Origin: Dactylellina haptotyla
Lineage: Eukaryota; Ascomycota; Orbiliomycetes; Orbiliales; Orbiliaceae
Assembly: GCA_031310005.1 (NCBI GenBank)
Contig: CM062380.1
Location: 1,984,001-2,048,000, forward strand
DNA length: 64,000 bases
Direction of reading: 5' to 3'
Shown here: positions 24,345-34,010 of the stretch, in pieces
How the letters are laid out: the number at the start of each line of letters is the position of its first letter
Position numbering within the stretch: the first letter of the stretch is position 1
Notes under the pieces: generated by a model
The model's database searches: none
Told to the model about the DNA's origin: nothing
The model's input: the letters and a program-made list of their open reading frames with translations, nothing else
Translations under genes and position numbers: made by a program

Positions 24345-25801
24345 ATGGCTGCCGATCAGTTTGCCCCGCGAACGTTGGCGAAGAAGAACAAGAAGGGCCT
24401 CAAACTCGGTGGCGCAGGCCCCGAAGCTGGCCACAGCTCACTCACCAGCCGAATAGACAAGAGAGACAGCGTGGTCGAAACGCTTCACGGTCTCGAAGTT
24501 GGTGTTGAATATCAACTGCAACTCCGTCATGAGGATTTCGAAGTCCTCCACGAATTGGGCTCAGGAAACGGTGGCACCGTCAGCAAAGTCGTGTATAAGC
24601 CTCGGAAAATAATTATGGCAAGAAAGGTATGACAACTCCCTTTCAACCCCTCCTACCTTAACCCTTACATTGAAATGTGCATTCTTTTTTTATTTTCACA
24701 TTTAAATGCTTTTCGGACCGGCTCTTTCTGACTCGTCATATCTCGTGTGTTTTTATAAATATATAGGTGATACATATAGAAGCCAAACCTGCCGTCCGGA
24801 AACAGATCGTTCGTGAATTACAGATTATGTACGAATGTCACTCACCGTATATCGTATCATTCTATGGTGCCTACAGAAACGATGAAGACGTAATCATGTG
24901 CATGGAGTTTATGGAACCTGGGTAGGTTGACATCCCCACCAAAACGCCTGCCAATCGATTGACTACTCTCCACACACGACGGCCACTAACGGCATATTAA
25001 TTCTACTCGACTAGCTCTTTGGACCAGGTTTCCAAGGTGATGGGATCTCTAGACATAGCTCAACTACGCGTTATTGCGGAATCAGTGCTTCGAGGCTTGG
25101 TTTATCTATATGATATCCACAAGATCATGCACAGAGACATCAAACCATCCAACATCCTGATGAACGGTAACGGTCAGATCAAGCTCGCTGATTTTGGTGT
25201 CTCGGGAGAATTGGTCAACTCCGTCGCGGATACTTTCGTCGGCACCTCGACATACATGTCGCCAGAGCGTATACAGGGTGGAAAATATACCGTCAAGAGT
25301 GACGTCTGGTCCTTCGGTTTGACATTGATGGAACTTGCATTGGGACGATTCCCCTTCGGGAGTGACGGTGGAAGCGGCGATAAACGTGCATCTTCCGGTC
25401 CAATGGGTATTCTGGATCTGCTCCAGTCTATTGTCAACGAACCAGCTCCGAGGCTTCCCGAGGATAAATACCCGGTAGAGCTATCGGACTTCTGTGACAA
25501 ATGCTTGGCTAAGAATCCAGATGAGCGACTTTCCCCGAAGGATCTTTTAGTAAGTAGATACCGATTTTACATCCATTTTACCTAACAGACACTAACTGTA
25601 CTCCTCACGTAACTGCAGGAACATGATCTTATCAAGCTCGATCTTCCAGTAGACCTCGAACAATGGGCGGACGATATCATCAACACTGCTGCAAGGCAGA
25701 AGGCCGAAAAGAACGGCCAACCACCACCACCGCCTCGAATCCGTGACCGCAGCCAGCCGTCAATACCTACTATTGGATCGCAGAGAAAACCGAAAGCATA
25801 G
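24345..25801 (+). CDS. MAP kinase kinase, Ste7 type (pheromone/filamentation cascade)
   Basis: Dual-specificity kinase predicted to activate the Fus3/Kss1-type MAP kinase for mating, fusion and invasive growth. Exons 24345-24626, 24767-24921, 25015-25549 and 25619-25801 join in phase to 384 residues. A basic-hydrophobic docking motif KKNKKGLKL is at 13-21, as in Ste7/MEK D-sites. Kinase features: glycine loop ELGSGNGGTV (70-79), catalytic Lys94 (MARK), HRDIKPSN with Asp187, DFG at 205-207, and phospho-acceptors Ser215 and Thr219 in SVADT. The glycine loop and activation segment fit Ste7/Mst7 better than Mkk1 or Pbs2. A proline run (PPPPPR) lies near the C-terminus. The chosen start matches the family N-terminus, but the frame is open upstream to 23988. 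Confidence 0.93.
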
Positions 25802-26512
25802 AAGACCGGCGTGATGAAACCAAATTGAAAGCGAGTTTTGTTATATAAGTATCATCCCCATTGCGCAACCCATCTGGCCTTGATGGCTTTGGGACAAAGA
25901 ATATAGCACAATAAAGATATCCACCATTTTTATTTTTACATTTACTCCGAGTTTGAATGAGGAACATTCGGGAGATCGAGGAGGGGAAGAGCGTCCAACC
26001 ACTCTAGTTGAGAGGAATCATTGTTGTCGTGTTTGCTATTTTCTTATAGTCATTCGTATCCGTTACTAGCTTCATTGCATTTTAGCAAGCCGATGTCGCC
26101 GTTGAAAACCAAGTCCTCTCTTTCACACCGAAGCCAAACTCATCTGCTACTACATATCCAAAGCGATTCGTCTCCTCTTGCTCCTCGCTCGGCTCCACCA
26201 AATCGTCGGTCTCTACGATCGTGATGGGGTACGCTGAAGGTCATGTCTACGATGTGCATTCACGGATGCTCGCAGCTGTAGTCGAAGTGACTGGACATCT
26301 CCGCAGATTACATGTTCCATTTTCCTTCTCCTTTCTATTTTTTTTTTTTTTTTTGATTGTATATATTTATTTTAAGCGATCGATATTTTGCTCGCACCAA
26401 CCATATCCTACAGTTTCCGCGGTTTAGAGTCTTCTGAGATGAGAGGCGATCCAGATCAGGGAGCCGTTCCCTGGCCGTGCGTCCAGAAATAATAATGCAT
26501 TGATGATGCACG
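25802..26512. other. convergent intergenic region MAPKK / DUF4536-like gene
   Basis: 3' flanks of two convergent genes. A poly-T run near 26339-26354 lies on the plus strand. Open frames are short and unrecognised. Confidence 0.55.
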
Positions 26513-26858
26513 TTAATTGACCAGTCTGTACAAACCCGCCGCAATCAATCCTATGCCGATGCCGTGTATGCTGCCTTTCCTCGCCAGCAACTGCCATCGC
26601 TTCAGAGAAGCCGACTCCGCAGCCAGCTGTCGCCTTCCGGCAACCAGCGTGTATCCTCCCAAGCCGGTGAAAGCCGCAGCACCTGCTCGCCAGTGTGCAT
26701 CAACATGTGCTCAGCGCGCCATAGCTGGATGGCCTCCAAAAATGATCGAATTGAAGCTTACCGGTGAGACGGCAAGGGAGGCAGTCGTACTTGGCCAGTC
26801 TTTGCCTCTCCTCCTCCGATAGGCCGCCTGGCTCTGTGTTCGGGGTGATCGATGCCAT
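26513..26858 (-). CDS. small DUF4536/DMAC1-like mitochondrial membrane protein
   Basis: Two short exons, 26762-26858 and 26513-26682, join in phase to 88 residues. The product starts MASITPNTEPGGLSEEERQR, carries the cysteine pair of YDCLPCRLTG, then a first hydrophobic helix (GAAAFTGLGGYTLVAG), a basic linker (RRQLAAESASLKR), and a second helix with the ending IGIGLIAAGLYRLVN. The CxxCR signature followed by two glycine-rich helices and a terminal 'GxYRL' is that of the DUF4536 family, whose animal member DMAC1/TMEM261 helps assemble respiratory complex I; that role here is inference. The intron (26683-26761) has good GTAAGC...GCAG sites. Neither exon alone would be called by a length-limited ORF scan. 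Confidence 0.85.
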
Positions 26859-27201
26859 GTCCAGTGTCGTTCAAGATGCCGGTTGCGTGCGCGAAGGTGG
26901 TGGCATCGGCTGCATTTGAGGATTAACGATCGCTGCTATTGTTGTTGTTGTATGCCACCGAAAGCAACGTCCGCCAACACAAGCCAGCCCGTTCCAACTT
27001 CCACCGCCAACGACCCCGGCTTCGAGCTTCATCGACACCCGAACACTCAACCGCTGCTCGCAAGAGAACTTTGCCTACACGGTAATCTAGCATTATTCAG
27101 GATATTCAGTCGCCTCAGAAGGGCACCGTCTGCAACTCGAGGCCCGAATACGCCTGACAGTCCGTCATCTGTCATCCGTCATTCGTCATTCGTCATTCGT
27201 C
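26859..27201. promoter_or_regulatory. divergent promoter DUF4536-like / AP-3 mu
   Basis: About 340 bp between two divergent start codons. A short GTT run (near 26939-26950) and a TCATTCG-type tandem repeat just before the AP-3 mu ATG are the only visible landmarks. Confidence 0.55.
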
Positions 27202-27203
27202 AT
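27170..27203 (+). repeat. heptamer tandem repeat abutting AP-3 mu start codon
   Basis: Five or so copies of a 7-bp unit (consensus GTCATTC, the first ones diverged) run directly into the ATG at 27202, so the last unit overlaps the start codon. Confidence 0.8.
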
Positions 27204-28965
27204 GGCGGGCACGGTAGAGGCTCTCTACATATACGATAGTCAGAAGTAGCCCCATCTCTGCAACGTCGACATCAACTCTGCGCGGCCCCTCGCTGACACT
27301 CTCACGCAGTTCGGCCATCCTCCAGCATAACTGGCGGCATCGTCCTACAGCCTCGGCGCAAGAGTACATTACCTCATACCTCTCGCATCCGACCCCGCGG
27401 CCACCCCTCATCTACCTCTCCCACCTCTCTCCTCCAACCTTACTCTTCTCCATAGTCCACAACAATCTGATATTCCTCTCACCCGCGACATCGGAGGTCG
27501 AACCGCTGCTTGTGCTAGAGTTTCTGCACCGAATAGCAGACGTTCTCGAGGACTACTTTGGCCCGCCCTTAATACCGTCCAAAATCGAGGGCAATTATGA
27601 CATTGTCGCAGAGATTCTAGGGGAGATGTGTGATGATGGCTTACCCTTCAACACGGAGCCGAATGGGCTGAAGGATGTCGTTCTCCCTCCGAGCATCATG
27701 AAGAAGCTACTCGCGAACGTAACATTACCCAGGTACGGCATCCTCCTCACCCATACCCTGAAACTATAAGCACTAAATTGTGTTTTACACACAGTGGCTC
27801 TTTAGATTCGTTCCGTTCGACACCCGCTACAATATCCACTATCCCATGGCGGCGAGCTAACGTCAAACATACGTCGAATGAAATGTACCTCGACCTACTC
27901 GAGACTCTCCACTGTACAGTCGCACCATCCGGACGCCTCATTGCAGCTAGGGTATCAGGCAACATGCTCTTCACCGCAAAGATCTCTGGCATTCCAGATA
28001 TGCTATTGTCCCTCCGAACACCCACCGCTCGAGGAGGCGGGGGTGTAGTCCTGGAAGCTCCTGTCTTCCACCCATGCGTGCGTCTCTCCAAATGGAACGC
28101 ACAGCCGGGCCAGCTATCCTTCGTCCCACCGGACGGGAAGTTCGTGCTAGCATCTTACGAAGTCAACATGCTCCCCAACTTCTCGGCGTCAATATCTGCC
28201 CCGTCAAGCTTCCAGCTACCACTTTCAGTAACCATCAAGACGCTACAGGGGCCTAATTCCAACGAATTCGAGGTTCGTATTACAGTACCTGGATCGTCAC
28301 CGTACGGCACCACGGCACCACAACAATCGGCAGGTTCCTCTGCTTTTGCTAGAATAGCAGCACAGAGCGGCGGTGCTGGGATCCCTTCTCAATTCCTGCA
28401 GGGAGGTTCAAGCAGCGCAGGGAGCAGCTCGAACCCGGTCATGGAAGACGTGGGTGTCCATATTCCGCTACCTCCACAGGTGCGGACGATACTAAACACA
28501 AGAGCGTCGAAGGGAGATTTCCTCCACGACACGGAAAATAACCAGATACATTGGCGGTTACCGAATAATACTATTGTACCAGGTAGCAGTTATACTTTCA
28601 AGGCCGAGGTGGTAGTCAAGAGCGCATACGAAGATGAGGAGGAAGATGCTGAACAAAGCGGAAAGTTGTCAAATTATGATAACAATTACGATGCTGGCGA
28701 AAAGGCTACAAAAGCATCAAGCTCAGGAACTGCTACGCCGGCAAAGGAGAAGGACAAGAAGTTGCCGCCGTCGGCGCAAGTTATCGCTGCGATGCCTAGG
28801 AGCGTTTTGTTAGATTTTACTATTAGAGGTGCGCTCGTTAGCGGGCTGAAAGTCGATTCTTTAAATATAGTGGGTGGGAAGGGCCTACCCGAAACCGTTA
28901 AGCCGTACAAGGGAGTCAAGTACCTATCCAGGGCGGGCGATGGATCCGTTGAGATAAGATGTTAA
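27202..28965 (+). CDS. AP-3 adaptor complex medium (mu) subunit
   Basis: Cargo-binding subunit of AP-3, which sorts proteins from Golgi/endosome to vacuole. Exons 27202-27245, 27310-27732 and 27795-28965 join in phase to 545 residues. Exon 1 encodes MAGTVEALYIYDSQ, matching the mu-chain longin start; exon 2 gives the rest of the longin domain (PPTLLFSIVHNNLIFLSP, LLVLEFLHRIADVLEDYFG, IEGNYDIVAEILGEMCDDG); exon 3 gives the mu homology domain (PWRRANVKHTSNEMYLDLLE, RLIAARVSGNMLFTAKISG, VRLSKWNAQPGQLSFVPPDG, VKYLSRAGDGSVEIRC). The linker near 380-430 is long, acidic and low-complexity, common in filamentous fungi. The first intron uses GTAGCC, a weak donor, but family phase supports it. Confidence 0.94.
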
Positions 28966-29036
28966 GATACCATACTATTTTAGTACAATTATGAATTATC
29001 ATACAGGTTATTCAAAGGAAAATAATGATATATATA

Positions 29037-29060
29037 CAAATTCAAATTCAAATTCAAAAA
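29037..29060. repeat. short ATTCAAA-type tandem repeat
   Basis: Three to four copies of a 6-bp unit (TTCAAA) lie between the convergent ends of AP-3 mu and MRC1. Confidence 0.7.
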
Positions 29061-29160
29061 GAGTCCAGTAACATTCAGGGTAAATCGACGCCGGACACCA
29101 GATGCTAACCGCCAAAGTAATCAAGAATAACGCCAAATAAGAGCCAATACAGTGAACATC

Positions 29161-32100
29161 TCATGAAAAGCCACCAGCGTTAAACACATTGGCTGCATCT
29201 GCCCTTCTGGCGCCCATGACCTTCTTTTCCTCTTGTCTTCTATCGTTCGAAACCTTTTCAATATTCTTCTGCTTCGCTGCCTCCCTGTATTGGTAACTGA
29301 AACTCGCACCTCCAGCTTTGGCCTTCTTCATCTTAGTGGTTGTTTCCACAAATGCCGTTTTCGGCGCCACTGTCGTCGTCTCGCTAATGGATTGCGTCGT
29401 TGCCCTCCTCAACAGCGTAGGAACTTTGAATTGACCTGTTGGGTCGGTATTCCCGCGTTGGTATGCCAGTTTTGCAGATTCGCTAGCGGTAGTAGCGCTT
29501 CGCTTCTCTGCGACACGGTCAATGTAGTTAAGGCGAGGGCGTTTGTTCATGTTATCGTAGCCTTCAATTTCAAGATCAGAATCTGATGATGCATTCGGGT
29601 CGTATCTGTCGATGCCATCATCGAGAAGCGATGAGACAGTCCGTTGAACCTCAAGAGATGTCTTCGTTTTGCGCTTCTTCCCTGTACGACGTGGATTACC
29701 GGGTTCGGTCTTTTCAGCTTCGTCCGCTGCAGCTGGTTGGTCGTCCGCTGCTTGGTCTGTTGATTCGGCGTTGTTGTTCTGAGTGTCATCATTTTGGGTG
29801 TCTTCGTGAACGGCAAAGTCATAGTCTTCCTCATCATCGAGGAAACTTTTCTCGCCCGCTGCGGCTTCTTCGATGACTTTCAAGAATGCCTCACGTTTTC
29901 TATTGTCGGCTGTAATAGGAATATAAGCTATAATCCAAACCTTGTGAAAACATTCATAACTTACCAAGTTTGGAGATATTCTCATCCATCATCAAGAGTC
30001 TCCTCCTCTCAGCGGCATTTTTCTGTCGCCGCTTTTCCCGGCGATACTCTTCCTCGTCTTCGGAGTCTTCATCCAGACCGAATCCTTGGCCGCGTCTCTT
30101 GCGCAGGTTACCATGCTTGATATCTTTCATCATCTTCGCAACATTCTTTTCGTCCTCCGCTACACTTCGCTTCAAATGCAATTCAGCATGCTGCCTGTCG
30201 TCATCGTCCTTTGTATCGTCATCAATCATTTCTTCCATTTCTGCCAAACCTTCTTCATCCGTTTCTTCTTCATCACTGTTGCCGCCCAAGCCTTGATATT
30301 CATCCTCGGATTCTTCTGCAGCTTCCTGGAACATATTTCTCGCATTACTTTTCTTCTTGTTATACGCCTCCGCTTGTGCCTTGACCTTTTTCTTCTTCTT
30401 CCCAAGAAGATTAAATGCGTTTGCTGGTTCCTCCGAGGTAGACAAAGATCCTTCGATTTCATCAATTTCCTGTTCGCTTCCATCAGCATCTTCGGTTTCA
30501 GCGCGCTTCTTTCTAATCAATCTCCCCTTTCTCAGCCTTGGGGTAGCTTCTGGGGAAAGGATAACAGTAGGCTCAGTAAGACCAGATTGAATAGATCCTT
30601 TCCCTCCAAATTGGGTCTGTGAGTCTGTCATTTGACTGGCCGGGATTTGGAAACGGGGTGGTGCATCTGCAGGATCGTACTGGAAGCCCATATCCGGAGT
30701 TGGGTCGGGGATATAAGACATCTGGGTTGCCGGGATGCCTCCTCCCATGGCATCAACAAGTGATTCTGGCTCGTACTGGATCTGGCTCTGGGAATAATTC
30801 AGATCAAGAAGGGAACCCTGAGTTTGGGTTTGCGTGTTTTTGAATCCAGACTCAAGTGGAATTTGTGATATATTCAAATCCTCTGGAATGTCTTCTCTGA
30901 GGATATCCATCCTGTTTTGGGCAGCTGGGCCAGTTTCTTGGGAAGCCATGGAAGATTCGAACATTTGTGTCAGCCCCATAACTGGGGCTTGTGCTCCAAA
31001 TCCCCCAAAAGCTGCGTCTGGTTGGCTACGCCCATCCAAGCTGGAAGGCACGGCCTCTGACGCCATAGAAGAGTTAAACATTTGCGTAAGTCCAATAGGA
31101 AGACCTGCGGATTGCATATCGCCAAAAGGAGCAGGTTTATGAGGACTTTCCATGCTCGATGGCACTTGAGTGATAGATTCTTCGACGACAGGTTGCTGCT
31201 CCTCCTCTTCCTCATCGTCCTCCTTGACAATGGCACGAGCACGCTGGCGCCGTGACGTCATGGTCGCGGGAGCCTTGTCCTCCATTGCTTCTTCATCATC
31301 CGACTCTGCCATTGGGGGCAGATCAGAAAGTCGAATCGGGCTCGATGGTCGCTGCGCGGATGCGGGGGTTCCGGGTATTTCTACGGTTTCCGTCTGGTCC
31401 TTCATTTCTTCATCCATAGATCCCTCACTCTCGGCTTCGCTCTCACTACCGGATAGCTCCACTTCTCCCTCACTGTCATCAGCTCCACTTCCATCATAGT
31501 CACCATCATCTTCATCGCTATCATCTGATAGATCGGCAAGGCGGACGCCCTTCCGGCGCGCTTCCTCTCTGCGCTCCCGCTCTTTTTGCTCCATTGCTTC
31601 TTGGCGTGCTTGTTCCACCAAGTCTTCTGTAATTAATGCTTCTCTCACTTTCTCTTCTTCGGTTAGGACCTCAAATCCCTGTGCGCGAAGAGCGTCCTTC
31701 TTCTCCTCTTCGTCAGCCTTGATTTGATCACGGGCTTTTTTGAGAAGATCCTGCTGCCAGTTCGGATTTTTAACAGGACCCTTCCCTTTCCGGTTCGTCC
31801 GCTCGCTATCTTGATGGTCAAGCCTGGCGAATTTCCGCAAATCTCGAAGTGGGTCACTCTTTGGCACTGGCTTCACAGCTGGTGGTGGAAGAATTTCAAG
31901 ATCGGAGTCCGAGTCACTAGCATGGCTGGCAGATGGTATTTTAGCAAAGGACACGGTCGACTTTTTAGCATTATCAACTTTTGGTATAGCAGCAAATCCA
32001 AGCTTGCGGTTGGTGGGGATGTCAAGCATGTCGACGTCTTGGGTAATGGCCTTCTCTTTTCCTTTTCCGTTAGCATCCACTTTGGGACTATACGATTCTT

Positions 32101-33403
32101 GCATCAACTGCTCCAAGAAGGGCATATCGTCGTCAGTTTTGGGAGCAGCATTTTGTTTCTTATCATGCTGCTGTGACTGGGCATCCACAATGCCTTTAGT
32201 ATTCGGTGATTCTGTAAGGGATGATGGTGGAGTAGATTGTTCAACTTCGGATGTAGGGGGTATCGGACTCGCGGCCGAATCTGTTTGCGATTTTGGCGGA
32301 TTAGGATTTGTGGCGCCAAAGATGGCCCACAAGTCTGCGACAGGGAGAACCTTTTTCTTTGGCGCTGGGAGCTGAAGGTTCTGATTCCTGGCCATCCTCT
32401 GTGTTTCTGCTCGCATGTCAAATTCTGCTTTTTTCGAAGCTTTCCTCACTGAGGGGCGTTTTGCTTTTGCGCGTTTGTCGCTGCCAGCATCTGAAGCATC
32501 GCTGAATATCGAGTCCATGTCCTCTTCCTCCATAGATTGGGAAGCTTCCGATCTTGCCTTCCGTTTGGCCTCTTCTACGGCTTCTTTTTCTTCGGCAGCT
32601 TTCCGTTTCTCATTAACTAGACGCATGAGCTTGGATTCTTCGAAGAGCGCCTCTAGCGAATCATCTTCATCCAAGCTTCCGATCGACCCATCATCCGAGT
32701 CAGAGCCTTGGGCAGTTGCTTCGGACTCGCTAGCCGACTCTATAGGTGCCTGCTTCTTTGACTTTTTGCTCTTTTTGCCATTCTTTTCTTTACTCTTTGT
32801 TCCTTTCTTCTTCTTCTGCAGCTTCTTAGATTTAGCAATGGTGTTGCCCTCTTCTTCAGAAACGGCGTCCGGTCTTGGTGATGCCGCTTTTGATGCCGAT
32901 GGAGACCGTATCGGCGAAGATTTCTTCTTTATCATTCGTCGCCGTGCAGGTTTCGGTGTTTCGCCTTCGTCTTTCTTGTCCGAACCAGCCTCCTTTCCCT
33001 GGGCTCTGGGGCCGAACAGCTGCTGTCGCAAGCGATCAGCAGCACTCGTTTTAGATTCAGGCGCACCGGCGTCCGCCATATCGATATCGTCATCTTCGGA
33101 GTCAATGGCTTTTTTATTTGGCCGTGCTCGGTGTCGAGCTACCGGGACGTCGTCTTCGTCGTCTTCGTCCATGGAGCCCGCCATTGTCCTATCCTTCTGG
33201 GGCGAGCTCTGTTGCTTGGGGGAAGATCTTAGGTTTGACCGAGGAAAAGGCTCGTCGGAGTCAGAATCAGACATCGCCGCAAGCATTCTAGCGACTCTGG
33301 TTTTTGGAGTCATTGTGAGGTCGATTCCTGGACTTCTTCGCGGGGAGGGAGAGGCGTACGCCCTCGAGGATGGAGAGCCCGCGGGTGAGGATGTCGCGGA
33401 CAT
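29161..33403 (-). CDS. MRC1: MRC1 replication checkpoint mediator (Claspin-like)
   Basis: Nuclear fork-associated protein that links stalled replication to the Rad53/Cds1 kinase. Two exons, 29965-33403 and 29161-29909, join in phase to 1395 residues. The protein is highly charged and mostly disordered. The N-terminus has TMTPKTRVARMLAAMSDSDS and an AADRLRQQLFG element. The middle carries the MRC1-family segment NPNWQQDLLKKARDQIKADEEEK and RKGVRLADLSDDSD. It is followed by an SQ/TQ cluster (GLTQMFNSSM, GLTQMFESSMASQ, ISQIP, NTQTQTQ, NYSQSQ, ASQMTDSQTQ), the expected ATR/Mec1 target region. The C-terminal third has AFNLLGKKKKK and NARNMFQEAAEESEDEYQGLGG. The start at 33403 was preferred to upstream in-frame ATGs because MSATSSPAGSP matches the usual Ser/Pro-rich N-terminus. 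Confidence 0.94.
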
Positions 33404-34010
33404 TGTTGCTGGCGTATCGTAGATCCGAACGGAGATATGTGTGTTCAATAAGAGGTCTATTCGGCGAAGGTGTTCCTGCCCATGGAGAGATGAGACAGCT
33501 GGGGAGCAGTGGGCCGGCGGAGGGGATGAGTGAATGAATGAATGAGCGGACACCGAAAATGGAGAGTGAGGTTGTTGCCCCTGCAAGTAAACAACCAGAG
33601 CAACCGGATGTGTTGCTGGCGGACGTGTCGCACGCGTTGTTGAGCAACCACGCACTCTCCTTTCCTAATCCGGAAATGCACCGCCAGCCCGTTTCAGAAT
33701 GCAACAGCCACCGCAATATCGATATATATATATATATATCGGTATATATGTATACGTATATTATATTCATATTGACTGCAGCGAGCACCCGGGCGCACAT
33801 GGATCCGCCAGCTTAAAGCAGTACTACATCTACATCTCTACACTACTATCCTTACGGCATCTCTCATGTGACAATTGCAATGTAATTAATTTTTTAGCTT
33901 TTATAGTACAGGTACATTATATTACAGATTATCTAGGATATCAGCACCATCTACCCTAACCACGCACGTGTCGCTCTCGCGAGCCCGATTGCGCACACAG
34001 GCCAACCTAT
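33404..34010. promoter_or_regulatory. MRC1 promoter region and GH3 3' flank
   Basis: About 600 bp between the MRC1 start and the stop codon of the GH3 gene, both on the minus strand. It holds the MRC1 promoter. A TA-rich repeat lies at 33720-33768. Confidence 0.5.
33720..33768. repeat. (TA)n-rich alternating repeat
   Basis: Alternating TA/GTA dinucleotides, roughly self-complementary around TATCGATATA...TATCGGTATA, lie about 320 bp upstream of the MRC1 start codon. Confidence 0.8.

Noticed and set aside
32415-33422. 335-codon plus-strand Ser/Phe-rich frame
   Set aside because: Antisense to MRC1; acidic and basic codons of MRC1 give Ser/Phe/Leu runs on the other strand.
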